NCBI RefSeq assembly: GCF_006148925.1
Contig: NZ_VAWB01000001.1
Span: forward strand, 1,640,001-1,704,000
Reading direction: 5' to 3'
Source of the DNA: Hyunsoonleella aestuarii
Lineage (GTDB): Bacteria; Bacteroidota; Bacteroidia; Flavobacteriales; Flavobacteriaceae
DNA length: 64,000 nucleotides
Shown here: piece after piece, positions 9,039 through 16,290 of the stretch
How the letters are laid out: the number at the start of each line of letters is the position of its first letter
Numbering within the stretch: the stretch's first letter is position 1
Notes under the pieces: generated by a model
What the model was told of the DNA's origin: nothing
The model's input: the letters and a program-made list of their open reading frames with translations, nothing else
Databases searched by the model: none
Position numbers and translations under genes: made by a program

Positions 9039-9068
9039 ATAAATCGTTAATCCTAAAATTAATACATA

Positions 9069-9076
9069 TATCTTTG
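9069..9076 (+). promoter_or_regulatory. Candidate -7 box (TATCTTTG) for the pseudouridine synthase gene
   Basis: Exact match to TAnnTTTG, 16 bp before the ATG at 9093 and beyond the nitrilase stop. There is no clear -33 TTTG at 18-22 bp spacing, so this is a motif-only call. Confidence 0.4.
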
Positions 9077-9092
9077 CACAAAATTATAAGTG

Positions 9093-9935
9093 ATGAATAG
9101 ACAACAAGGGGGCAAAGGCAAAGGAAAGCCATCGGGACGTGGAAACGGAAACAAACGTTTTACGAGCTATGCAAGAGGAAATGCGCCAATTAAAAAATCA
9201 AACCCACAGGGGAAAAGTTCTGGAAATTCAGATGAAATACGATTGAACAAATATGTAGCCAATTCTGGGATGTGTTCAAGACGCGAAGCCGATGTGCATA
9301 TAGCAACGGGTCTGGTTTCTGTAAATGGTAAAGTTATTACAGAAATGGGGTATAAAGTAAAAGTTGGAGATGAAGTACGCTATGATGGTGTTCGAATTAA
9401 CCCTGAAAAAAAGGCATACGTTTTACTAAATAAACCTAAGGGTTTTGCAACAACTACAAGTGAAGGAAAAGGAAGAACGGTTATGGATTTAGTTGCTAAT
9501 GCTACTAACTCTAGAATTAAGCCTATTGGTCGATTAGGACGAAACTCAAAAGGGCTATTGTTATTTACCAATGATGATGCAGTTGCAAACAAATTCACGA
9601 ATTCTAAAAATGGCGTAGCGCGTTTATTTCATATAGAGTTAGATAAAAATTTAAAACTAGAAGATCTTAAAAAAATTCAAAACGGATTTAAAGTAGAGGG
9701 AAAGCTTATTGAAGTTGAAGAGATAAGTTATATTGATGGTGCCAGTAAAAAAGAAATAGGTTTAAAGATTAAGAATACCGGTAACACGATTATACGAACT
9801 ATTTTTGAGCATTTTAAATATGATATTTTAAGTTTAGATTGTGTGGCTATTGGTCATTTAACTAAAAAGGATATCCCTCGTGGTCATTGGAAACACTTAA
9901 CAGAGCAAGAACTGAGTACTTTGATGATGCTTTAA
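9093..9935 (+). CDS. rRNA pseudouridine synthase (RsuA/RluB family)
   Basis: 280 residues. A Gly/Lys/Asn/Arg-rich disordered N-terminus (about 45 residues) precedes an S4 RNA-binding domain, RLNKYVANSGMCSRREADVHIATGLVSVNG. The RsuA/RluB catalytic domain follows, with VLLNKPKGFATTT and the active-site motif RPI-type GRLGRNSKGLLLFTND near residues 146-163. It should isomerise one uridine in 16S or 23S rRNA. The basic N-terminal tail is frequent in Bacteroidetes homologues. GTG at 9090 immediately precedes ATG 9093; I prefer the ATG. Confidence 0.9.
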   Translation: MNRQQGGKGKGKPSGRGNGNKRFTSYARGNAPIKKSNPQGKSSGNSDEIRLNKYVANSGMCSRREADVHIATGLVSVNGKVITEMGYKVKVGDEVRYDGVRINPEKKAYVLLNKPKGFATTTSEGKGRTVMDLVANATNSRIKPIGRLGRNSKGLLLFTNDDAVANKFTNSKNGVARLFHIELDKNLKLEDLKKIQNGFKVEGKLIEVEEISYIDGASKKEIGLKIKNTGNTIIRTIFEHFKYDILSLDCVAIGHLTKKDIPRGHWKHLTEQELSTLMML

Positions 9936-9975
9936 TCCATTTCCAGTCCCAAGATTGAAATGCTTAACACTTTCC

Positions 9976-10008
9976 TTTGGGTTATTTTGCATGCAGTTTT
10001 TACTTTTG
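9976..10008 (+). promoter_or_regulatory. Candidate distal promoter of the speA operon
   Basis: TTTG at 9976-9979 and TACTTTTG at 10001-10008 with a 21-bp spacer fit the Bacteroidetes TTTG / TAnnTTTG promoter. If used, the transcript would carry a leader of about 350 nt before speA. Confidence 0.5.
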
Positions 10009-10050
10009 CGCTCATCAAGCAATATTTTTAGCATTAAAAAATCAAAAAAG

Positions 10051-10081
10051 GTTTAACGTATTAAAAAATAAATTACTTTTG
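10051..10081 (+). promoter_or_regulatory. Candidate proximal promoter of the speA operon
   Basis: A second TACTTTTG at 10074-10081, with a weaker -33 (TTTA at 10052-10055) about 18 bp upstream. It would start transcription about 60 nt before the small leader ORF. Confidence 0.45.
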
Positions 10082-10146
10082 TTTACCTTTTTTGAGTAAG
10101 AACTTTAGCCTCAAAAAAGTAGCTGAACAAATTGAAACCTGTTTCT

Positions 10147-10299
10147 ATGTTCGGGCTTTTGAAAATTAGGAAGTCATATTCAAAAGCAGCTTACAGATTA
10201 AGCAACCGAATTTTAAAGCTAACTTCCGTGTCTCCAATATATGCTTTACAGCATGAATATGCTTTTGTGCCTACAACTTGTGAAACTTTTCGTATTTGA
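10147..10299 (+). CDS. Small upstream ORF (50 codons) in the speA leader
   Basis: ATG 10147 to TGA 10297-10299 gives a 50-residue peptide with a basic first half (MFGLLKIRKSYSKAAYRL, then SNRILKL) and an uncharged to mildly acidic end (QHEYAF, PTTCETFRI). It lies between two promoter-like elements and the speA start, in the sense orientation and about 70 bp upstream. I do not recognise the family. It could be a leader peptide sensing arginine or polyamines, a conserved small protein, or a chance frame; sequence alone does not decide. Confidence 0.4.
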   Translation: MFGLLKIRKSYSKAAYRLSNRILKLTSVSPIYALQHEYAFVPTTCETFRI

Positions 10300-10368
10300 T
10301 ATTTAATTGTTATTGCCGTAACCCGTAATTAATACACGATTTACATTTTTAACTTTTAAATAAATATT

Positions 10369-11817
10369 TTGAATACTAAATACATTGATTTAATAAATCA
10401 GACTTTTGATTTCCCTCAAGAGGAATTTAAAGTAAATAAAGGGCAGTTGCATTTTCATGGGATTGATTTAATGCAATTAACACAGCAGTATGGCGCGCCA
10501 TTAAAATTCACCTATTTACCGCAAATCTCTAACAACATTAATAGAGCAAAACAATGGTTTGCAGATGCTATTGAAAAGCACAATTATAAGGGTAGCTACA
10601 ATTATTGTTATTGCACCAAAAGCAGTCATTTTAAGCATGTTTTAGATGAGGCTTTGAAGAACGATATCCATATTGAAACATCTTCTGCTTTTGATATTGA
10701 TATTATTGAAAATTTAAAGGCTGAAGGGAAAATTACCAACAATACCTATGTAATTTGCAATGGTTTTAAACGTGTGCAGTACGTTACCAATATTGCCCGT
10801 TTGATAAATAATGGGCATAAAAATGCCATTCCAATTATTGATAATTATGAAGAAATAGATTTGCTCTCACAGGAGATTAAAGGCAAATTTAATGTTGGAA
10901 TTAGGATAGCATCTGAAGAAGAACCAAAATTTGAATTTTATACTTCGCGTTTAGGTATTGGCTACAAAAATATAGTGCCTTTTTATAAAAATCAGATAGC
11001 TGATAACGAAAAAGTAGAACTTAAAATGTTGCACTTTTTTATTAATACCGGCATTCGCGATAATGCCTATTACTGGAACGAACTTTTGAAATGTTTAAAG
11101 GTGTACACCAGTTTAAAAAAGATTTGTCCGTCGTTAGATAGCTTAAATATTGGTGGTGGTTTCCCTATTAAAAACTCTTTAGGGTTTGAGTTTGATTATG
11201 AATATATGATTGATGAAATTATCAATCAAATTAAATTAACCTGCGAAGAAGAGGAGGTAGAGGTGCCAAACATTTTTACAGAATTTGGAAGTTTTACCGT
11301 TGGCGAAAGTGGTGGTGCTATTTATGAAGTATTGTACCAAAAGCAACAGAACGATCGCGAAAAGTGGAATATGATAAACTCATCATTTATTACCACATTA
11401 CCTGATACTTGGGCTATTAACAAACGCTTTATTTTGTTAGCGGTAAACCGTTGGCAAGATAGCTATGAGCGTATTCTACTTGGTGGTCTAACCTGTGATA
11501 GCGACGATTATTATAACAGCGAACAACACATGAATGCGATCTACTTGCCTAAATACAATAAGGACAAACCATTGTATATCGGTTTTTTTAATACAGGCGC
11601 TTACCAAGAAACCATTGGTGGTTTTGGTGGTTTGCAACACTGTTTAATTCCGTCGCCAAAGCATATTTTAATTGATAGAGATGCCGATGGAAATATAACT
11701 ACCAGACTATTTAGCGAACAACAAAAAAGTGAAGATTTATTGAAAATATTAGGTTACGAAAAGCAATCAGAACCTGTGACATCAGAAGGTTTAGAGGTAG
11801 CCAAAGTTTATAATTAA
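10369..11817 (+). CDS. speA: Arginine decarboxylase (fold-III PLP enzyme)
   Basis: 482 residues of the alanine-racemase-fold decarboxylase group. The PLP lysine is Lys84 in YCYCTKSSHFKH; ETSSAFDIDI follows near residue 104, SLNIGGGFPI near 261-270 binds the cofactor phosphate, and LTCDSDDYY near 371-379 matches the substrate-binding CxxD region. It makes agmatine from arginine. The start is a TTG at 10369; no in-frame ATG lies near it and MNTKYIDLIN is a plausible N-terminus. The following agmatinase gene, 4 bp downstream, supports arginine rather than diaminopimelate as substrate. Confidence 0.9.
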   Translation: MNTKYIDLINQTFDFPQEEFKVNKGQLHFHGIDLMQLTQQYGAPLKFTYLPQISNNINRAKQWFADAIEKHNYKGSYNYCYCTKSSHFKHVLDEALKNDIHIETSSAFDIDIIENLKAEGKITNNTYVICNGFKRVQYVTNIARLINNGHKNAIPIIDNYEEIDLLSQEIKGKFNVGIRIASEEEPKFEFYTSRLGIGYKNIVPFYKNQIADNEKVELKMLHFFINTGIRDNAYYWNELLKCLKVYTSLKKICPSLDSLNIGGGFPIKNSLGFEFDYEYMIDEIINQIKLTCEEEEVEVPNIFTEFGSFTVGESGGAIYEVLYQKQQNDREKWNMINSSFITTLPDTWAINKRFILLAVNRWQDSYERILLGGLTCDSDDYYNSEQHMNAIYLPKYNKDKPLYIGFFNTGAYQETIGGFGGLQHCLIPSPKHILIDRDADGNITTRLFSEQQKSEDLLKILGYEKQSEPVTSEGLEVAKVYN

Positions 11818-11821
11818 TACA

Positions 11822-12760
11822 ATGAACAATAAAACATACGCTGGAATTCCTGAAGAATTCGCAAAATTAGAACAAGCTAAAATTGTTGTAATTCCTGTGC
11901 CTTATGATGGCACAAGCACATGGCAAAAAGGCGCCGACAAAGGCCCGCAAGCTTTTTTAGAGGCTTCAGAAAATATGGAGCTTTATGATATTGAAACAGA
12001 TACCGAAGTATACCAACAAGGCGTTTTTTTAGCCGATTCGGTTACTGAAAATACGTCGCCAGAAGCGATGGTGGAGGCTGTACATCAGGCAACTAAAAAA
12101 TACATTAAGAAAAACAAGTTTGTAACTGTTTTTGGTGGTGAGCATTCTATATCTATAGGAACAATTCGTGCGTTTAACGAAATGTATCCTAGCTTAACAG
12201 TGTTACATATTGATGCGCATGCCGATTTACGTCAATCATACGAAGGTTCTACTTGTAACCATGCTTGTGCGGTTTATGAAGCGAGTCAAAACACCAATTT
12301 GATTCAGGTGGGCATTCGTTCTATGGATATCATGGAAAAAACAGTGATGGATGAAGAGAAAACTTATTTCGCTCATGAAATGGCTGTGGACGATACTTGG
12401 ATGGATTCGGCAATCGATCAAATGACAGATAATGTGTTTATCACGTTTGATTTAGATGCTTTCGACCCTTCTATTTTACCAAGTACAGGTACGCCTGAAC
12501 CAGGGGGTTTATTTTGGTATGAAACGTTGGAGTTTTTAAAGCAAGTATTTGAAGAAAAAAATGTGGTAGGTTTTGATATTGTGGAGCTTTGTCCAAATTC
12601 AAAAGAAAAATCATCAAACTTTTTAGCTGCGAAATTGTATTACAAAATGCTGAGCTATAAGTTTATGAATGATAATTTCGATGACGACTTTGATAATAAT
12701 TACGAAGCAACCGAAACAAAAAAGAACACCTTAAAATTTACTGAAGATGCCAACTACTAA
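11822..12760 (+). CDS. speB: Agmatinase
   Basis: 312 residues of the ureohydrolase family. The binuclear Mn2+ ligands are in GGEHSIS near residues 105-111, HIDAHADLR near 130-138 and TFDLDAFDPS near 209-218; the GTPEPGG substrate loop follows. It hydrolyses agmatine to putrescine and urea. The C-terminal 40 residues are unusually acidic (DNFDDDFDNN) compared with the family core. It overlaps the downstream deoxyhypusine-synthase-like gene by 14 bp, so the two are translationally coupled. Confidence 0.93.
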   Translation: MNNKTYAGIPEEFAKLEQAKIVVIPVPYDGTSTWQKGADKGPQAFLEASENMELYDIETDTEVYQQGVFLADSVTENTSPEAMVEAVHQATKKYIKKNKFVTVFGGEHSISIGTIRAFNEMYPSLTVLHIDAHADLRQSYEGSTCNHACAVYEASQNTNLIQVGIRSMDIMEKTVMDEEKTYFAHEMAVDDTWMDSAIDQMTDNVFITFDLDAFDPSILPSTGTPEPGGLFWYETLEFLKQVFEEKNVVGFDIVELCPNSKEKSSNFLAAKLYYKMLSYKFMNDNFDDDFDNNYEATETKKNTLKFTEDANY

Positions 12761-13724
12761 AGGTCCAATTTCAAAATTTATAGAGCAACATTATTTGCAT
12801 TTTAATGCTGCGGCTTTGGTTGATGCGGCTAAAGGCTATGAAGCGCAACTAAACAATGGTGCTAAAATGTTAGTGTCTTTAGCAGGCGCTATGAGTACTG
12901 CAGAATTAGGTAAGAGTTTTGCAGAAATGATTCGTCAAGATAAAGTACAAATTATTTCTTGTACAGGTGCAAACTTAGAGGAAGATATCATGAATTTGGT
13001 GGCGCATTCACATTACAAGCGTGTACCAAATTATCGTGATTTAACACCTCAAGAAGAATGGGATTTGCTAGAAAAAGGCTTAAACCGAGTTACCGACACT
13101 TGTATTCCAGAAGAAGAAGCATTTAGAAGATTGCAAGAGCATATTTTTGAAATTTGGAAAGATGCTGAAGCCAAAGGCGAACGCTATTTACCTCATGAGT
13201 ATATGTATAAAATGTTGCTATCGGGTGTTTTAGAGCAATACTACGAAATAGATATAAAGGACTCGTGGATGTACGCAGCTGCGGAAAAGAATTTACCAAT
13301 AGTATGTCCTGGATGGGAGGATAGCACCATGGGTAATATTTTTGCAAGTTATGTTTTAAAGGGTGAGCTGAAAGCAAGCACGATGAAATCTGGTATTGAA
13401 TACATGACGTTTTTAGCCGATTGGTACACAGATAATTCATCAAAAGGTATTGGTTTCTTTCAAATTGGTGGTGGTATTGCTGGCGATTTTCCAATATGCG
13501 TAGTACCTATGTTGTATCAAGACATGGAACGTACAGATACTCCATTTTGGAGTTATTTTTGCCAAATTAGCGATTCTACAACAAGTTATGGGTCGTATTC
13601 TGGAGCAGTTCCAAATGAAAAAATCACATGGGGGAAGTTAGATATTGATACACCAAAATTTATCATAGAAAGTGATGCGACTATTGTTGCGCCTTTAATT
13701 TTTGCTTATCTTTTGGGCATGTAA
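12747..13724 (+). CDS. Deoxyhypusine synthase-like protein (probable homospermidine synthase)
   Basis: 325 residues with the deoxyhypusine synthase fold: MLVSLAGAMSTAELG near residues 40-54 (NAD site), ISCTGANLEEDIMNL near 75-89, GWEDSTMGNIF near 189-199 and QIGGGIAGDFPI near 241-252. GSYSGAVPNEKITWGKLD near 291-308 includes the WGK motif with the family's active-site Lys. Bacteria lack eIF5A, the eukaryotic substrate; established work on bacterial homologues shows transfer of the aminobutyl group to putrescine, giving homospermidine. Position as the third gene after speA and speB agrees with a polyamine role. Confidence 0.85.
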   Translation: MPTTKGPISKFIEQHYLHFNAAALVDAAKGYEAQLNNGAKMLVSLAGAMSTAELGKSFAEMIRQDKVQIISCTGANLEEDIMNLVAHSHYKRVPNYRDLTPQEEWDLLEKGLNRVTDTCIPEEEAFRRLQEHIFEIWKDAEAKGERYLPHEYMYKMLLSGVLEQYYEIDIKDSWMYAAAEKNLPIVCPGWEDSTMGNIFASYVLKGELKASTMKSGIEYMTFLADWYTDNSSKGIGFFQIGGGIAGDFPICVVPMLYQDMERTDTPFWSYFCQISDSTTSYGSYSGAVPNEKITWGKLDIDTPKFIIESDATIVAPLIFAYLLGM

Positions 13725-13756
13725 ATTGACCAAATCAAAAAAAAAATCACCTAACT

Positions 13757-14080
13757 ATGAAAAATAGAAATGATAATTTAAAACGTGTCATTGTAGATTT
13801 TAAAAAGTTGACTCCAGAAATTCTTGCAATGCTAGTAGAAAAATATCCAGATGGATATGATGACGACCATATCATATCCTTTAGAAATCAACATAATGAA
13901 CTTATAGAAGCTGTTGAGGTTACTACTGAGGATACTAAATATTTGGTAAAAGTAAGTACCAAACTTGAAGTAACGATGGAAAATTATGACGAGGATGATT
14001 ATGAAGATTTTGATGACGATGATCCAGAAGCAGTGCAAGACCCAGATATAGTGGATGAAAGTTCAGAAGACGATAATTAA
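13757..14080 (+). CDS. Small acidic protein of unknown function
   Basis: 107 residues, cytoplasmic. The first 75 residues form a compact domain (LKRVIVDFKKLTPEILAM, then VTTEDTKYLVKVS); the last 30 are almost all Asp and Glu (EDDYEDFDDDDPEAV). Similar acidic-tailed proteins occur next to polyamine genes in flavobacterial genomes, but I cannot name the family with certainty. It starts 33 bp after the deoxyhypusine-synthase-like gene and may be cotranscribed. Confidence 0.7.
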   Translation: MKNRNDNLKRVIVDFKKLTPEILAMLVEKYPDGYDDDHIISFRNQHNELIEAVEVTTEDTKYLVKVSTKLEVTMENYDEDDYEDFDDDDPEAVQDPDIVDESSEDDN

Positions 14081-14094
14081 TACTTTTTTATATT

Positions 14095-14316
14095 ATGAGA
14101 ACAGCCGCTTTTAAGTCCTACAAAAACGGTTATTTTACCTTTTGGTTTGAAAACGGAGAGGAGTTAGCTTTTGAAGAAGTACACCCTCGCGTTTTAAAGC
14201 AATTCGATTTAAAAAACGATAAAAGCTTGATTGATAAGGATTTTAGAATCACTTTCATAGAAGATGGAGATGATGATAATCCTATTTACAGAGTAGAAAG
14301 TTTAAAACCTCTTTAA
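14095..14316 (+). CDS. Small conserved hypothetical protein (73 aa)
   Basis: 73 residues, no signal or membrane segment, starting 14 bp after the acidic protein and ending 10 bp before the VOC protein. AAFKSYKNGYFTFWFENGEELAFEEVHPRVLKQF suggests a small beta-rich fold, and FEDGDDDNPIYRVESLKPL-like acidic residues end it. The tight spacing with good starts on both sides supports a real gene. Function unknown. Confidence 0.65.
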   Translation: MRTAAFKSYKNGYFTFWFENGEELAFEEVHPRVLKQFDLKNDKSLIDKDFRITFIEDGDDDNPIYRVESLKPL

Positions 14317-14326
14317 CCAGAATTAT

Positions 14327-14737
14327 ATGAAAACAACTTTTCACATGTCTTTACCTTGCATGAGCATTAACGAGACTAGTAGTTTTTATACTAAAATTGG
14401 CGCTGCTAAAGGTAGAACGACCCAAAGTTGGGTGGATATTAATCTTTATGGTCATCAAATTACTTTTATTAAGGCAGGGAAGCATAGCTTTAACAGTCCT
14501 AACTATGTTTTTGAAGGTAAAATATTACCTTCATTTCACTTTGGAATTATATTAGATTCCAATACATGGAATTTAGTTTATGAAAAATTAAAAGAACAAA
14601 AATTAGACCTTGTTACTGAATCTACTTTTTTGAAAGGTAAAGTAGGTGAGCACCATTCCTTTTTTGTTAAAGATCCTAATGATTATATGTTAGAGTTTAA
14701 ATGTTTTGAGACTGCTGAAGAGATATTTAAATCTTGA
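14327..14737 (+). CDS. VOC-family (glyoxalase-like) protein
   Basis: 136 residues with two beta-alpha-beta-beta-beta units. The first half has FHMSLPCMSINETSSFYTKIGAAKG (expected metal His near residue 4) and the second ends with HHSFFVKDPNDYMLEFKCF, where the terminal Glu of YMLEF is the usual metal ligand. Such proteins include glyoxalases, dioxygenases and resistance proteins; the substrate is not deducible here. Cytoplasmic. Confidence 0.8.
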   Translation: MKTTFHMSLPCMSINETSSFYTKIGAAKGRTTQSWVDINLYGHQITFIKAGKHSFNSPNYVFEGKILPSFHFGIILDSNTWNLVYEKLKEQKLDLVTESTFLKGKVGEHHSFFVKDPNDYMLEFKCFETAEEIFKS

Positions 14738-14783
14738 AAACTTATAATTTACTTATTTAACGAAATAATTTTATCAAATCAAA

Positions 14784-16175
14784 CTAGCTCCTTTTCCGGA
14801 GCTTTTTTATGGATACTTCCCATATAAACACACCATAAACAATAATATATTCTAATCCAATTATCCATAAATTTTCAGATTTATCGGCTTTATTAATATT
14901 CACATAAGCGAGATAACTGAGGATAATCACACAACTCCACACCAGAGGAAATTTGTACTTTGTAAAAACAGACAAAATTAATAATGTAGCTATGTACCAT
15001 GGATGTACCGTAGTGGCTGTAAAATAATAAAACGATAGAACAAATAGCATAGCGGTAATAAGTTCTAAAGTGGTTTTATTTTTTTTAAAAAACGCCATTA
15101 GAATAACAAACACAATTACAATTAAAGAAAGTATTTTACCTATTATGGCAATTTCATTGTAGCCTCTAAATGTATAGCCTATTTCTCTGGCGATGTAATA
15201 TAGACTTCCGTTAAATTCAAAATTTTGAAACCAAAGCGCAACAGTTTTTGAATAGTTATGTAAAAAATCGGAAGCGTAGAATGGAAGAAAAAGCAAAAGT
15301 GTAGTTGCAATAACAATAATGTAAAAGCTAACAAGTCTGACTAGGTTTAGAATAATTGAAACATCTTTCTCTTTTTGATTACTTTTTATAAACCATTGAA
15401 AAAATAATGGTAAAAATATAAGTGGAATCAATTTGACCGAAATAGAGAGTGCTAAAACAACTCCAGCCCATTTCCATTTTCCAATATTGAGCAAGTACAA
15501 ACTCCAAACTAAAAAGAATATCATAACGCCTTCAAAATGCAGGTTCCCTGTTAATTCAATAATTATAAATGGATTTAATATATACCAGAATATGTTATAG
15601 CTAGGAATTTTAAGTTTTTCTAAAAGTTTTTGCCCAAAGTGTAGTGTGCCAAAATCTGCCGCTATAATTAGCAAACGCATAATAACAACAGAACCTAAAA
15701 TACTTTTTCCAGCAAACAGTCCTGCTAAAACAAAGCAGAGTTGATTTATGGGAGGATAGTTAGTAAAATGACTCGCATTTAAATTACCCATACCTTCATA
15801 TAAAGTGTGGGCTTGATAAACTGGAATTTCATCTTTATTAATGAAAGATTCAACTGTGAATAAATATGGATTAATACCTTCTAACAATATTCTACCGTCC
15901 CAAATAAAGCGGTAAAAATCTTGTGACAAATTTGGAATTGCTAAAATAAAAATAGCTCGAAATGAAAAAGCGAGGAAACTCAAAGCACGTGTGTTATGCT
16001 TTAATGTGTTAACCAACATATAGAATAATAAGAATAAGACTACATAAAAAACAATAAGCTTAGTGTATTCTGTACGGGTTAAATCGTAAGCAAATAAAAA
16101 ATAAAATAGTATACTAGAAAATACTAGGAATAAAGATGTTCTATTAAGTTTTAAAAAAGTCGTATTTAAAAACAT
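14784..16175 (-). CDS. Integral membrane GT-C type (mannosyl)transferase
   Basis: I take the start at ATG 16173-16175 (MFLNTTFLKLNRTSLF); an upstream in-frame ATG adds 14 residues without membrane character. The 463-residue product has about 11-12 membrane segments. The motif SQDFYRFIWDGRILLEGINPYLF in the first periplasmic loop, with its acidic residues, is typical of polyprenyl-phosphate-sugar-dependent mannosyltransferases of the GT87/DUF2029 type. FTNYPPINQ follows. It probably adds a sugar to a lipid or glycan at the outer face of the inner membrane. Its last codons (KKLRKRS) lie inside the hairpin at 14786-14808. Confidence 0.75.
   Translation of the reverse strand: MFLNTTFLKLNRTSLFLVFSSILFYFLFAYDLTRTEYTKLIVFYVVLFLLFYMLVNTLKHNTRALSFLAFSFRAIFILAIPNLSQDFYRFIWDGRILLEGINPYLFTVESFINKDEIPVYQAHTLYEGMGNLNASHFTNYPPINQLCFVLAGLFAGKSILGSVVIMRLLIIAADFGTLHFGQKLLEKLKIPSYNIFWYILNPFIIIELTGNLHFEGVMIFFLVWSLYLLNIGKWKWAGVVLALSISVKLIPLIFLPLFFQWFIKSNQKEKDVSIILNLVRLVSFYIIVIATTLLLFLPFYASDFLHNYSKTVALWFQNFEFNGSLYYIAREIGYTFRGYNEIAIIGKILSLIVIVFVILMAFFKKNKTTLELITAMLFVLSFYYFTATTVHPWYIATLLILSVFTKYKFPLVWSCVIILSYLAYVNINKADKSENLWIIGLEYIIVYGVFIWEVSIKKLRKRS
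14786..14808 (+). terminator. Rho-independent terminator after the VOC gene
   Basis: Stem AGCTCC (14786-14791) and GGAGCT (14798-14803) with a 6-base loop, followed by six T residues. It ends the plus-strand run that finishes at 14737. The same bases encode the C-terminus of the convergent membrane transferase. Confidence 0.7.
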
Positions 16176-16290
16176 ATTCAAATATAATGCTATTTGTTTG
16201 TTGCAGGCATTAACCAAAACTTACTTGATAATCATAAATAAAACGAGTAAATTCGTTAACCTTCAGTTAATCAGTAAAAAACATCTTTTT

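Larger units (their letters stand above)
9936..10368 (+). other. 433-bp leader region of the speA operon
   Basis: This is the longest gap in the window. It contains two TAnnTTTG -7 boxes (10001-10008 and 10074-10081), a 50-codon open reading frame (10147-10299) and about 70 bp of AT-rich sequence before the TTG start of speA. I see no tRNA or recognised riboswitch family. The long 5' leader in front of a polyamine biosynthesis gene suggests regulation at the RNA level, which is an inference. Confidence 0.5.

Noticed and set aside
13123-13494. 123-codon open frame antisense to the deoxyhypusine-synthase-like gene
   Set aside because: It lies entirely inside a well-supported gene with conserved motifs and its translation is low in coherent structure; a shadow frame.
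13981-14080. GAT/GAC-rich stretch as a tandem repeat
   Set aside because: It is simply the codon pattern of the polyacidic protein tail, without a regular repeat unit.
14786-14808. The hairpin as a terminator for the minus-strand membrane transferase
   Set aside because: On the minus strand the stem is followed by AGTTTGATTT without a T-run, and the stem contains the gene's own stop; it serves the plus-strand genes.
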